Source: Flammeovirgaceae bacterium UBA4659
Lineage (GTDB): Bacteria > Bacteroidota > Bacteroidia > Cytophagales > Cyclobacteriaceae
Direction: 5' to 3'
Assembly (NCBI GenBank): GCA_002405445.1
Contig: DHLV01000252.1
Span: forward strand, 1-21,284
DNA length: 21,284 nucleotides
Shown here: piece by piece, positions 6,673-14,918 of the stretch
How positions within the stretch are numbered: position 1 is the stretch's first letter
How the letters are laid out: the number at the start of each line of letters is the position of its first letter
The notes under the pieces: model-generated
What the model was told of the DNA's origin: nothing
Databases searched by the model: none
The model's input: only the letters and a program-made list of their open reading frames with translations
Position numbers and translations under genes: made by a program

Positions 6673-7446
6673 ATGGAATTCATTAAAGTAACAGAACAAA
6701 AAGAGCAATATGTGGCGCTGGTTGAACTCAACCGGCCCAAAGAATTAAATGCACTCAACCACCAACTCATGCAAGAGCTACTGTCGGCATTGCAACAGTT
6801 GGATAAGAATGAAAATGTGCGTGTCATCATCCTCACCGGCAATGAAAAAGCCTTTGCCGCAGGTGCGGACATCAAACAAATGGCAGATAAGTCGGCCATG
6901 GAAATGTTGATGATTGATTCGTTTAGCACGTGGGACCAAATCAGAAAAACGAAGAAGCCTATCATCGCAGCCGTAAGTGGTTTCGCGCTGGGTGGCGGGT
7001 GCGAGCTGGCCATGATGTGCGACATTATCATTGCCTCCGAAACTGCTAAGTTTGGCCAACCTGAAATAAAAATTGGCACCATACCCGGTGCGGGCGGCAC
7101 CCAACGGCTTACCAAAGCATTGGGCAAAGCCAAATCTATGGAGTTGATTTTGAGTGGCCGTTTCCTTTCGGCAGAAGAAGCTGTGTTTTACGGATTGGCC
7201 GTAAAAGTAGTGCCGGTTGAGATGTACTTGCACGAAGCGCTTACGCTTGCCAAAGAAATTGCGCAGATGAGCCCCGTAGCCGTGCAATTGGCAAAAGAGG
7301 CCATCAACCGTTCATTCGAAACGCAACTGGACGAAGGCCTCGCATTTGAGCGAAAAAATTTCTACCTCACCTTTGCCAGCGAAGACCAGAAAGAAGGGAT
7401 GAAAGCATTTGTTGAAAAGCGCAAGCCCGAATATAAAGGCAAGTAA
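6673..7446 (+). CDS. Enoyl-CoA hydratase / crotonase family protein
   Basis: Cytosolic 257-residue crotonase-fold enzyme. It most likely adds water to trans-2-enoyl-CoA (3-hydroxyacyl-CoA product) in fatty-acid or amino-acid catabolism. Oxyanion-hole segments AAGADI (62-67) and ALGGGCELA (105-113) are intact, and both catalytic acids of true hydratases are present: Glu111 in GGGCELA and Glu131 in GQPEIKIGTIPGAGG. The C-terminal helix (FEQRKNF-like, about 230-250) is also conserved. The two Glu residues argue for hydratase rather than isomerase or dehalogenase; chain-length preference is unknown. It is a single-gene unit that converges on the outer-membrane protein gene across a shared hairpin. 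Confidence 0.93.
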   Translation: MEFIKVTEQKEQYVALVELNRPKELNALNHQLMQELLSALQQLDKNENVRVIILTGNEKAFAAGADIKQMADKSAMEMLMIDSFSTWDQIRKTKKPIIAAVSGFALGGGCELAMMCDIIIASETAKFGQPEIKIGTIPGAGGTQRLTKALGKAKSMELILSGRFLSAEEAVFYGLAVKVVPVEMYLHEALTLAKEIAQMSPVAVQLAKEAINRSFETQLDEGLAFERKNFYLTFASEDQKEGMKAFVEKRKPEYKGK

Positions 7447-7447
7447 C

Positions 7448-7472
7448 AAAAAAGCCCCGTGAAGCGGGGCTT
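7448..7472. terminator. Hairpin terminator between convergent genes
   Basis: AAGCCCCG (7452-7459) and CGGGGCTT (7465-7472) form an 8-bp stem with a 5-base loop. The adjoining A-run (7448-7453) becomes a U-run on the minus strand, so it best serves the outer-membrane protein gene, but the hairpin could also stop crotonase transcripts. Confidence 0.7.
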
Positions 7473-7492
7473 GCCTGAATTATATACCTCCC

Positions 7493-8512
7493 CTATCTTA
7501 CAGTCAACCCAAAACCCAGGGTAAGCGCATTGTATTTTTGGAAAGTGTAATCACCATGGAAAGTGAAGATGGCTAGCTTCAGGCGAAGGCCTGCGGTAAA
7601 GCTAGGACTGGCCGAGCTATTGCTGATCGAGATGGGGTTTTCTTTCCGATCGGTAGTGGTTGAGGGGTTCCCGTCTAGGTCAAAACTGCCTTTTACGTTC
7701 AGGTCTGAGCTGATCATATTCAAACCTACACCGCCATAGAGCGTTAACACGGAAATCTTTTTTGATATAAGCCCCTGTATGGTTGTAGCGCTGGTGGCAA
7801 ATGTTGCACTTTGGCCCGGATTATTGGTGGCATCCAGTTTTACATCAAAGTTCAACTTGGTATACCCTACAAAGGCAGACAAGTCAAACGGCAAATCCTT
7901 TACACCGGGGATGTACTGCTTCACGCTGTGCAATACACCAATACCAAACATGCTCACGCTTCCGTCTTTACCACCCGTGCCCAAACCGGTACTCGGAAAA
8001 AAACGCAATTTCACGTCTGTTCCTTTTGGCAAGCCGATACCCAATTGCACCATGGGAACCGGCACTGCGGTTCCTACAACCGGCAAATCCAGGTTAAGGC
8101 CGGGGGCGCCTGTAAAAGTGGAACCGCCTGACCTAAAGCGGAAGGTGGGTGCGATATCAGAGCCAAAAATGGTGGGCACGTTGGCAGCACCGCCCACCGG
8201 GGTAGGCGTTACCAGGTCAATCGTTGAAAGCTTGCTGTTTTCAATGCGGTAGGTTAAGTCGGATGTCGGAATGGAAATTCCAGCGACAGTAACTGTCAGA
8301 TCAAATCCCACAACTTTATGTGGCTTGGCGGTATTGTACCAGCCTTGCGTCAGACCATAACCAACGACATTCATAGCGGGCGTGATATAGCCTTTTACGA
8401 GGTAGTTGGCATCTTCAGTGCTGCCCTTGATGAGGTTATCCAAATCGCTTTGGGCGGCTGCGGTAACTGACATGACGGTAAGTAAGAGTAAACTTTGTAG
8501 GTATCGTTTCAT
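7493..8512 (-). CDS. Outer-membrane beta-barrel-like protein (DUF6588-like)
   Basis: A 339-residue protein with a Sec signal peptide (MKRYLQSLLLLTVMSVTAAAQ, cleavage likely after Ala20). After an N-terminal helix (DLDNLIKG...), it alternates short polar/hydrophobic stretches with many Gly, Thr and Phe residues, and ends in strand-like segments (FTFHGDYTFQKYNALTLGFGLTVR, quoted in part: NALTLGFGLTVR at the C-terminus), as expected for an outer-membrane barrel. The architecture resembles the Bacteroidota DUF6588 family; I give that name from memory and cannot run a search. Cargo or function is unknown. It lies between convergent crotonase and divergent waaA. Confidence 0.8.
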   Translation of the reverse strand: MKRYLQSLLLLTVMSVTAAAQSDLDNLIKGSTEDANYLVKGYITPAMNVVGYGLTQGWYNTAKPHKVVGFDLTVTVAGISIPTSDLTYRIENSKLSTIDLVTPTPVGGAANVPTIFGSDIAPTFRFRSGGSTFTGAPGLNLDLPVVGTAVPVPMVQLGIGLPKGTDVKLRFFPSTGLGTGGKDGSVSMFGIGVLHSVKQYIPGVKDLPFDLSAFVGYTKLNFDVKLDATNNPGQSATFATSATTIQGLISKKISVLTLYGGVGLNMISSDLNVKGSFDLDGNPSTTTDRKENPISISNSSASPSFTAGLRLKLAIFTFHGDYTFQKYNALTLGFGLTVR

Positions 8513-8582
8513 AGTTTATGTTTTTGACATTACAAGTTAGTTATTTTTTTCAAATCCATCGTGCAGCGCAGGCTAAGTTGCC

Positions 8583-8590
8583 TAAATTTG
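8583..8590 (+). promoter_or_regulatory. Candidate -7 element for waaA-rsgA
   Basis: TAAATTTG is an exact TAnnTTTG match, 20 bases before the GTG start at 8610. No TTG is placed correctly upstream. Its position just ahead of the two-gene unit supports the call. Confidence 0.35.
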
Positions 8591-8609
8591 CCAACGCCTA
8601 CAACAACCA

Positions 8610-9848
8610 GTGTCAGTAATTTATACGTGCGCGATTCAACTGCTTGCCTTGGCTTATTGGCTCGCTGCCCCGTTTCATACCAAGGCAAAGCTATTTGTAA
8701 ACGGCAGAAGACAACTATTTGAAAGACTTACCGGTCAATTTTCAGGAAATGGCAGCAAAATATTATGGGTGCACTGCGCTTCGCTTGGCGAGTTTGAGCA
8801 AGGAAGACCGATCATCGAACTCATCAAAACAAACCGGCATGACCTGAAGATACTGTTGACTTTCTTCTCCCCCTCCGGTTATGAGGCGCAAAAAAAATAT
8901 GATCTCGCAGACTACGTGCACTACCTGCCGTGGGACACCCCGCACAATGCGCAACGTTTTGTGCAGATTGTGAAACCCTCAATCGCCATCTTCATCAAAT
9001 ATGAATTTTGGTATCACTACTCCAACGAGTTGAAGAAGCATGGCATCCCCCTGATATCGGCCTCTTGTATTTTACGTCCAAATCAAATTTTTTTCAAACC
9101 ATACGGATTTTTTTTCAGGCGCATACTTGCGTGCTTCGATGCTTTTTTTGTGCAGAATCAGCAAACCAAGAACTTGCTCCAATCCATCGGCATCAATTCT
9201 GTTGTTGCAGGTGATACGCGTTTCGATCGCGTGGCGCAGATCATTGCTGCAGCAAAAGAAATACCATTGGCAAAAGCATTCAAAAACGGGCAGGAGGCTT
9301 GGGTCATCGGCAGTTGCTGGCCCGAAGACATGGACGTGTTGTATCCTTTCATCAACAAGCATTCTTCCTACCTCAAATTCATTATTGCCCCTCACGAAAT
9401 CAACGAAGGTTTCCTCACCGACATGGAGAGGTCACTGCAAGTGAACACAACCCGTTTTTCAAAATCCGGCATCGAAACAATCAAAGATGCGCATGTGCTG
9501 ATCATCGATAATATCGGGATGTTGTCTGCACTGTATCAGTACGGTGAAGCAGCCTATGTGGGTGGCGCCTTCGGAGCGGGGCTGCACAACATTCTGGAGG
9601 CAGCTTGCTACGGCATTCCGGTTTTCTTCGGCAATCGGAACTATCAAAAATTTCAAGAAGCAAACGACTTGATCATCCGCGGGGGTGCATTCGAAATCGG
9701 CAACTATGCAGACTTGGAAGCCAAGTACCAGCTCATGCACAATAAACCCGAAAACTATTTGCTGGCTTGTGAGGTCACAAAATCGTATGTTGAAGAAAAT
9801 CGGGGAGCCACACAAAAGATTGTTGATTACTGTTTAAAGATGATTTGA
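8610..9848 (+). CDS. waaA: 3-deoxy-D-manno-octulosonic acid (Kdo) transferase
   Basis: Inner-membrane-anchored GT-B glycosyltransferase that transfers Kdo from CMP-Kdo to the lipid A precursor in LPS synthesis. The 412-residue length is normal. An N-terminal hydrophobic anchor (about 5-21) is followed by WVHCASLGEFEQGRP (53-67), which holds the conserved acidic catalytic residue Glu61, then KYEFWYH (130-136) in the first Rossmann-like domain and the C-terminal donor-side block GGAFGAGLHNILEAACYGIP. It starts with GTG at 8610. Its stop (TGA 9846-9848) shares one base with the ATG of rsgA, indicating translational coupling. How many Kdo residues it adds cannot be told from sequence. Confidence 0.95.
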   Translation: MSVIYTCAIQLLALAYWLAAPFHTKAKLFVNGRRQLFERLTGQFSGNGSKILWVHCASLGEFEQGRPIIELIKTNRHDLKILLTFFSPSGYEAQKKYDLADYVHYLPWDTPHNAQRFVQIVKPSIAIFIKYEFWYHYSNELKKHGIPLISASCILRPNQIFFKPYGFFFRRILACFDAFFVQNQQTKNLLQSIGINSVVAGDTRFDRVAQIIAAAKEIPLAKAFKNGQEAWVIGSCWPEDMDVLYPFINKHSSYLKFIIAPHEINEGFLTDMERSLQVNTTRFSKSGIETIKDAHVLIIDNIGMLSALYQYGEAAYVGGAFGAGLHNILEAACYGIPVFFGNRNYQKFQEANDLIIRGGAFEIGNYADLEAKYQLMHNKPENYLLACEVTKSYVEENRGATQKIVDYCLKMI

Positions 9849-10762
9849 TGATTGGTCGCGTTCTCAAATCAACCGGTTCGTGGTATGAGGTATTGACCGA
9901 GCAGGGCGAGCTGCTTCACGCACGCGTGCGCGGCAAACTTAGACTTGCCGGCATCAACGAAACGAACCCGGTTGCTGTTGGAGACCGTGTAGAACTACAA
10001 CCAGAAGGTGCCAATGCTGTGATTTCGGCCATCTTGCCACGGCAAAACCACATGCTGAGACAGTCCGTAAAAAAGAAAGGCCAGGCGCACGTGTTGGCTG
10101 CCAATGTTGACCAAGTGCTGCTGATCGCCACGGTAAAACAGCCGCGCACGTCATTGGGATTTATCGATCGGTTTTTGGTGTCGGCCGAGGCGTTCCGAAT
10201 TCCCCAAATCATCGTCTTTAACAAACGTGACATATTGGATGAACACGAGGCAGCACAGCAAGCTAACTGGGTGAAGCGCTATGAAGCGCTGGGGGTTCGT
10301 ACGCTTACGCTGCAAGCTACGCATGATGACCTGACAGCCATAAAAAAGATGTTGAAAAAAAAGGTCACATTAATTGCGGGGCACTCGGGTGCCGGCAAAT
10401 CAACATTGCTCAACCGCTTGTCCGATCGAATTAACCAGGAAACAGCAAACATTTCGTCATTTTCAAATAAGGGAATCCATACCACCACATTCGCACAAAT
10501 GTTTCAACTGGAAGACGACAGCTTTGTGATTGACACACCCGGAGTAAAAGAATGGGGCTTAGTAGACATGGATCCACAAGAAATTTCAGACTACTTTCCT
10601 GAAATGCGCACCATCAGAACAAACTGCAAGTTTGGCGCGCGCTGCATTCACCTGCACGAGCCGGGGTGCGCTATTATTGCAGCCGTAGAAAATCACCAAA
10701 TTAGTTTAGACCGTTATCACAGTTACCTAAGTATGGTGGCGGGCGAAGACAACCGAAAGTAA
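9848..10762 (+). CDS. rsgA: Ribosome small-subunit biogenesis GTPase RsgA
   Basis: Circularly permuted GTPase that acts late in 30S maturation at the decoding site. Order of parts in the 304-residue protein: N-terminal OB fold (about 1-65), then the permuted G motifs NKRD (G4, 125-128), GHSGAGKST (G1/P-loop, 178-186) and DTPG (G3, 229-232), then a C-terminal zinc finger with Cys260, Cys266, His268 and Cys274 (C-x5-C-x-H-x5-C). I chose ATG at 9848, overlapping the waaA stop by one base; a TTG at 9845 would add one residue. The 3' end overlaps the 3' end of the convergent glycosyltransferase gene by 36 bases. Confidence 0.95.
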   Translation: MIGRVLKSTGSWYEVLTEQGELLHARVRGKLRLAGINETNPVAVGDRVELQPEGANAVISAILPRQNHMLRQSVKKKGQAHVLAANVDQVLLIATVKQPRTSLGFIDRFLVSAEAFRIPQIIVFNKRDILDEHEAAQQANWVKRYEALGVRTLTLQATHDDLTAIKKMLKKKVTLIAGHSGAGKSTLLNRLSDRINQETANISSFSNKGIHTTTFAQMFQLEDDSFVIDTPGVKEWGLVDMDPQEISDYFPEMRTIRTNCKFGARCIHLHEPGCAIIAAVENHQISLDRYHSYLSMVAGEDNRK

Positions 10763-11593
10763 CAGACCAAAAAACTTCAAGGCGAGGCGAAGCTCGAGCA
10801 GGCGAAATGAAATCAATGTTTCATACACCAGTCTCTTGCAGAGTGCCTGATCTTCTCTGTTATTTTGGTTCAGTGATCTTATCTTCTTGCACACGGCAAA
10901 TGTAGACCAACGTTGCGCACTATTTCGGCTGAACTGCCGAACGGTCATTGAATTGGGCACCAGCCTCCTTTTTACCAGTGGCTGGCGCGAGTAATAAAAA
11001 AAGTGCTGGCGGCTGGCTCGAATCAAAAAATCAAAATCTTCAAATGCCAGCGTTTCATCATACCCACCCATCGCATCTAAAACAGATTTTCGAAACATCA
11101 TCGTTGGCGGACAAACAAAGTAGCGATTGATAAGCGCAGCGTAAACATCACCTGTTGGGATTGTCGTGTGAGGGTGATTTGCCGAGTGCAACCCAAGCAA
11201 TTCCCCTGCTTCGTTGATTAAAAAAGCATCTGAAAAAGTAACACCATAACGTTCGCCAGCCCGGAGCAAGTCTGCCAGCCCGGCTTCAACCCTTTGTGGC
11301 ATCAATACATCATCAGCTGCCAGGTCAATGATAAATTCACCGACAGCATGCGCGACCCCTTCATTGAGCGAAACACAATAGCCTCGATTCAGCGGGTGCC
11401 GGATGAACACTACCTCCGGATGTTGGATCAAATGCTTTTCGATCACTTGCACACTATCATCTGAACTTCCATCGTCTATCACAATGAGTTGGATCGGTTG
11501 ATGTGTCTGTGCCAATACAGAGTCAATCGCCTCGGCCACAAAGCGAGCATGGTTGTAACACAGGCATAAAACGGTGACGATGGGTTGATTCAC
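10727..11593 (-). CDS. Family 2 glycosyltransferase
   Basis: A 288-residue GT-A fold enzyme transferring a sugar from a nucleotide-sugar donor to an unknown acceptor. The N-terminal segment VTVLCLCYNHARFVAEAIDS and VIDDGSSDDS (38-47) form the nucleotide-binding site; AADDVLMP (92-99) provides the DxD-like metal site; a FEDFDFLIR-type segment in the second half contains the acidic catalytic region. There is no membrane anchor. It begins with GTG at 11593, overlapping the stop of the upstream FemAB-like gene by 4 bases (GTGA), so the two are translationally coupled. It is the last gene of the minus-strand operon and runs 36 bases into the convergent rsgA. Confidence 0.9.
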   Translation of the reverse strand: MNQPIVTVLCLCYNHARFVAEAIDSVLAQTHQPIQLIVIDDGSSDDSVQVIEKHLIQHPEVVFIRHPLNRGYCVSLNEGVAHAVGEFIIDLAADDVLMPQRVEAGLADLLRAGERYGVTFSDAFLINEAGELLGLHSANHPHTTIPTGDVYAALINRYFVCPPTMMFRKSVLDAMGGYDETLAFEDFDFLIRASRQHFFYYSRQPLVKRRLVPNSMTVRQFSRNSAQRWSTFAVCKKIRSLNQNNREDQALCKRLVYETLISFRLLELRLALKFFGLLLSVVFARHHT

Positions 11594-12561
11594 AGAAGCT
11601 GCCGATAAGTCCGTTTAATGGTTGTTTCGGCACCGAGGCTCTTTTTGAAATGCAGTAAGGGCCGATTGATATCACCCTCTGACATAGAAGTCCCCAGGTT
11701 AAGCCATGGCACCCCTTTTGATCGTGCCAGGTCATAAAGTTTCTCAATCAAAAAGACATTGGGGCTTTGCCGGTTAAACATTTGCCGATGACTGTAATAG
11801 AATGTGTACCAAGAGTTACCCGATTCTCGCACCACGATTGCCGCTGCCGCCCTCACACTTTGAATTTCTACGGTGAAAGCCATGACAGCACGGGGGAAGG
11901 CTTCGCACAGCGCGCAAACCTGCCGCAAAGAGAGCGATAACTTTCGCCCTCTCTCCTTTCGGCATTGCGCTAAAAAATGGTACACAGAATCCACCTGGGT
12001 GAGGGGGATTCGCTTGAAACGAAAGGCCGTACGATTTTTTTTCAAGCGTTGCCGCTTAGACAGCGTAATTCTGTTTTCGAAGTCCTCGGCTTCAACATGC
12101 AAAACGCTGGCCACTTCATCCTGATACGTGGCTTTGAATTTCAACATATTTTGGTCCACAACATTAAAAAGGTCCTCATTCAGAATTTTGGGCGGACGCT
12201 TCAGCTCAAGCTGCTTTACGCCTCTCATTTTGAGTGTCATCAGAATGCCCTCCCTCCACCATCTCTCCAAAACTTGTTGATCGCCTTTGCCCTCGATCTC
12301 AAGGCCGCCAAAGGGTGCGCGGAATGGGCTGCGGGCAACGGCAAGGTCAACGTTAAAGGAGACAGATGCAACTACTTTTGCATCGCATAACAACTCGAAG
12401 CGTATCCACCCGGCCAATTTCTGAGACAATAAGTGGCGCGGTGCATTGTACAGATAAATTGTTTTCGCTTTCGATTTCTTGGAAAGTGAGACAGTTCGAT
12501 ACGTGTAGATACTACTCAATACGGAATGCCGAGGCGCTTGTAAATGAAATGCATGAGCCAT
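11590..12561 (-). CDS. FemAB/GNAT-type acyltransferase (Acetyltransf_6-like)
   Basis: A 323-residue protein (from ATG 12561) resembling FemAB/BioF2-like GNAT acyltransferases. The C-terminal half has the typical pattern: a hydrophobic segment AAAAIVVRESGNSWYTFYYSH, then FNRQSPNVFLIEKLYDLARS, then PWLNLGTS and the basic tail FKKSLGAET. Such enzymes transfer amino-acyl or acyl groups to envelope precursors; the substrate here is unknown. The start is uncertain: ATG 12561 overlaps the end of the Mpo1-like gene by 46 bases, while a TTG at 12519 overlaps only its stop codon and would be typical coupling. Residues encoded inside the overlap look constrained by the Mpo1 frame, so the TTG start is a serious alternative. 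Its stop overlaps the glycosyltransferase GTG. Confidence 0.82.
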   Translation of the reverse strand: MAHAFHLQAPRHSVLSSIYTYRTVSLSKKSKAKTIYLYNAPRHLLSQKLAGWIRFELLCDAKVVASVSFNVDLAVARSPFRAPFGGLEIEGKGDQQVLERWWREGILMTLKMRGVKQLELKRPPKILNEDLFNVVDQNMLKFKATYQDEVASVLHVEAEDFENRITLSKRQRLKKNRTAFRFKRIPLTQVDSVYHFLAQCRKERGRKLSLSLRQVCALCEAFPRAVMAFTVEIQSVRAAAAIVVRESGNSWYTFYYSHRQMFNRQSPNVFLIEKLYDLARSKGVPWLNLGTSMSEGDINRPLLHFKKSLGAETTIKRTYRQLL

Positions 12562-12995
12562 GCCGGACCAATCATGAGAAATTGCACGTCTTTGAAAAAC
12601 GATGGCTTTTTTCCCTCCACTTTGTGGCCATAAAACTGGCCAATCCATGCAGCAACAAAAATAGCGATGCAAACGGCCCAGAGGGGAGCAAAATCAGCGA
12701 TCACAATCTGTCTGATCAAATAAAGGCATAGTGCGCCAAATAAAAACATGCCAATGGCAAGGGGAACCGACAAGGTAATATAGTAGATTAATGCTACTGC
12801 CAGCAAGACCGCAGCCCAGTTGGCAAAGATGGCACCCGCACCAAACAGCGACTGCAGGAAACCGGATGGAATGGAACCAATCAACCCAACCAGACTAAAA
12901 AAAATAAGCGGCACACACACCCAATGGATGGCTTTGTTGGTTGTGTTTTGGTGGCTTTCGCCATATTCTGAGAGAAGTGCATCTATTTTTCTCAT
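12516..12995 (-). CDS. Mpo1-like (DUF962/YGL010w) 2-hydroxy fatty acid dioxygenase family membrane protein
   Basis: A 159-residue membrane protein. Yeast Mpo1 is an Fe(II) dioxygenase that alpha-oxidises 2-hydroxy fatty acids; bacterial members are mostly uncharacterised. Family marks: YGESHQNTTNKAIHWVCVP (11-29) with His15 and His24, then hydrophobic segments (about 30-45, 55-80, 82-97, 105-120), then GQFYGHKVEGKKP (119-131) with His124, and DVQFLMIGPAWLMHFIYK near the end. The His residues are the expected metal ligands. ATG 12995 is chosen because it precedes the conserved MRKIDALLSEYG start; a TTG at 13028 would add 11 unconserved residues. It is second in the four-gene operon, 57 bases after the DUF4442 gene. 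Confidence 0.9.
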   Translation of the reverse strand: MRKIDALLSEYGESHQNTTNKAIHWVCVPLIFFSLVGLIGSIPSGFLQSLFGAGAIFANWAAVLLAVALIYYITLSVPLAIGMFLFGALCLYLIRQIVIADFAPLWAVCIAIFVAAWIGQFYGHKVEGKKPSFFKDVQFLMIGPAWLMHFIYKRLGIPY

Positions 12996-13052
12996 AGCAT
13001 CAATGTTTTGTTGCTGAATGCAGTTCAAAGCTACCGCAAATGAAATAACTTG

Positions 13053-13562
13053 TCAAACTTTGGTCTTTACCTTTTCCCAATTCTTAAATTGCCAAAATAC
13101 CCTGCCCGTGGTCAGGTGGTTTCCCTGCGCATCGTGGATTTTGACATCGCACGGTACCACCACGGCCTCTTGAGCCTGAAGCGGTATAATGACTTGTTCA
13201 TTTAACCATTGAGATGTAATTTCAAATTCTGCAGTTGCATCCATTTTTCCCTGATAATGGTATTCCATTTCCAATCGCTGCATGATGATACGATACTTTT
13301 TGATGTCGAGCAGACTGAGTAACAGAAAACCGGTGGTAAACTCGGATATTGTTGCCAACCCGCAGGCATGCAGCCCGCGTATGTGGTTGAAGTTGCTGCG
13401 CCTATAAGGCATGATGGTCTTCAACCGATAATCTTCTAATTCAATAATCCTAAAACCATGCGGTTTGTTAAAAGGAATCATCCGCGCGAGCGACCAGTTT
13501 AAGACTTTCAGATAAAATGCGGAATGTTTTGCTTTTTCAAGTATTTTGGCAGCCTCTAACAT
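13053..13562 (-). CDS. DUF4442 hotdog-fold protein
   Basis: A 169-residue cytosolic protein resembling DUF4442, a branch of the hotdog thioesterase/dehydratase superfamily. Supporting pieces are the N-terminal PFNKPHGFRIIELEDYR segment (34-50), the central NHIRGLHACGLATISEFTTG block (59-78) corresponding to the hotdog helix, and the closing GRVFWQFKNW strand (152-161). Acyl-CoA thioesterase activity is possible but unproven for DUF4442. ATG start at 13562. It heads the minus-strand operon and is divergent from the saccharopine dehydrogenase gene, with 72 bases between starts. Confidence 0.85.
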   Translation of the reverse strand: MLEAAKILEKAKHSAFYLKVLNWSLARMIPFNKPHGFRIIELEDYRLKTIMPYRRSNFNHIRGLHACGLATISEFTTGFLLLSLLDIKKYRIIMQRLEMEYHYQGKMDATAEFEITSQWLNEQVIIPLQAQEAVVVPCDVKIHDAQGNHLTTGRVFWQFKNWEKVKTKV

Positions 13563-13596
13563 GATGATAACTTCGATTTTTGTGTTGGGTGATAGT

Positions 13597-13604
13597 TAAG
13601 TTTG
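13597..13604 (+). promoter_or_regulatory. Candidate -7 element for saccharopine dehydrogenase
   Basis: TAAGTTTG matches TAnnTTTG, 30 bases before the ATG at 13635. The nearest TTG (13580-13582) is 14 bases away, shorter than ideal. No matching element for the divergent operon was found in the 72-base gap. Confidence 0.4.
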
Positions 13605-13634
13605 CAATCGGCCGAAGGTAAAAACAATCTACAC

Positions 13635-14759
13635 ATGAAAAAAATAATTGTATTAGGTTCCGGACTGGTGGGCAAGGCAATGGCCATCGATTTGGCCAAA
13701 CAATTTGACGTAACGGCAACAGACATCAACGACCAGGCGTTGGCTGAAGTGGACAGCCACGGCATCAAAACAAGATATCTGGATTTTGCCAACCTGCAAG
13801 CGCTGCAAACAGCCATTGAGCCGTTTGACCTTGTAATTGGTGCAGTGCCGGGCTTTATGGGTTTGCAAACAGCGAGAACGGTCATTGAGGCGAAGAAAAA
13901 CATGGTGGATATATCATTTTTTCCGGAGGACCCATTTCAACTCGATGCGCTGGCGAAGAAAAATGACGTCACGGTTATTACGGATTGTGGCGTGGCCCCC
14001 GGTATGGGCAACATTATTTTGGGATACCACAATAAACGGATGAAAATCGATACCTACGAATGCCTGGTGGGTGGCCTGCCCGTGTTGCGCGAGTGGCCTT
14101 ACGAATACAAGGCGGTATTCTCACCGATAGACGTCATCGAAGAGTACATCCGCCCGGCAAGGTATGTGCAAAACGGGGCATTGGTGGTGAGAGAGGCGCT
14201 CTCAGATCCTGAACTGATCCATTTTGAAAAAGCGGGCACTTTGGAATCCTGGAATTCTGACGGGTTGCGCTCGTTGATTAAGACCATGCCCAACATCCCC
14301 AACATGATTGAAAAAACACTGCGGTACCCTGGCTGCATCGAGTACCTGCGTGTGTTGCGCGAAACAGGGTTCTTCTCTTACGAGGAATTAGAAGTGAAAG
14401 GGATGAAAGTACGCCCGATTGACATCACGGCAAAATTGTTGTTTCCGAAGTGGAAACTGAAGCCCGGTGAAGAAGAGTTTACTGTGATGCGTATTCGTAT
14501 GGTGGGTGAAGAAAATGGTCAACCGGCATCGTACGAATACAATTTATACGACCGGACCGACCAGGCAACCGGCACGCTTTCGATGGCACGCACAACGGGC
14601 TACACATGCACCGCTGCTGCACATCTGGTATTGAACGGTCAGTATTCACGGAAGGGAATAAGCCCCCCGGAGTTTTTGGGCGAAGATGAGGCGAATTTCC
14701 TATTTGTGATGCAGTACCTGAAAGCGCGCGGTGTCACATACCACGTAAAACGATCTTAG
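13635..14759 (+). CDS. Saccharopine dehydrogenase family protein
   Basis: A 374-residue cytosolic oxidoreductase. The N-terminal Rossmann fold shows VLGSGLVGKAMA (6-17, GxGxxG) and Asp30 at the end of strand 2 (TATDIN), which favours NAD(H) over NADP(H). The middle has CGVAPGMGNIILGYH, typical of the saccharopine / lysine 6-dehydrogenase branch, and the C-terminal part is the usual alpha/beta substrate domain. The likely role is lysine catabolism (saccharopine cleavage or direct lysine 6-dehydrogenation); no partner lysine gene is nearby. ATG 13635 is chosen because MKKIIVLGSG is the usual start; the open frame extends to 13602 without conservation and would overlap the -7 element. Confidence 0.88.
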   Translation: MKKIIVLGSGLVGKAMAIDLAKQFDVTATDINDQALAEVDSHGIKTRYLDFANLQALQTAIEPFDLVIGAVPGFMGLQTARTVIEAKKNMVDISFFPEDPFQLDALAKKNDVTVITDCGVAPGMGNIILGYHNKRMKIDTYECLVGGLPVLREWPYEYKAVFSPIDVIEEYIRPARYVQNGALVVREALSDPELIHFEKAGTLESWNSDGLRSLIKTMPNIPNMIEKTLRYPGCIEYLRVLRETGFFSYEELEVKGMKVRPIDITAKLLFPKWKLKPGEEEFTVMRIRMVGEENGQPASYEYNLYDRTDQATGTLSMARTTGYTCTAAAHLVLNGQYSRKGISPPEFLGEDEANFLFVMQYLKARGVTYHVKRS

Positions 14760-14847
14760 TCACCAGACAACAACACAAAAATGGGCAGCCGTACAATTGC
14801 ACATCGCGAATGCCGGGCATGGCAGAAAACCTTCGGTTCACCCCGAT

Positions 14848-14855
14848 TATTTTTG
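14848..14855 (+). promoter_or_regulatory. Candidate -7 element for nhaC
   Basis: TATTTTTG fits TAnnTTTG and lies 63 bases before the ATG at 14919, inside the 159-base gap after saccharopine dehydrogenase. No TTG at the right distance upstream. Confidence 0.35.
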
Positions 14856-14918
14856 TAACACTTCCTTAAGATGGCTTCCCGAACATTTCATTACCTTGCC
14901 ACAACGTAACTGTTTTTC

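Noticed and set aside
12366..12731. Plus-strand open frame opposite the FemAB-like and Mpo1-like genes
   Set aside because: It is a shadow of two well-supported minus-strand genes.
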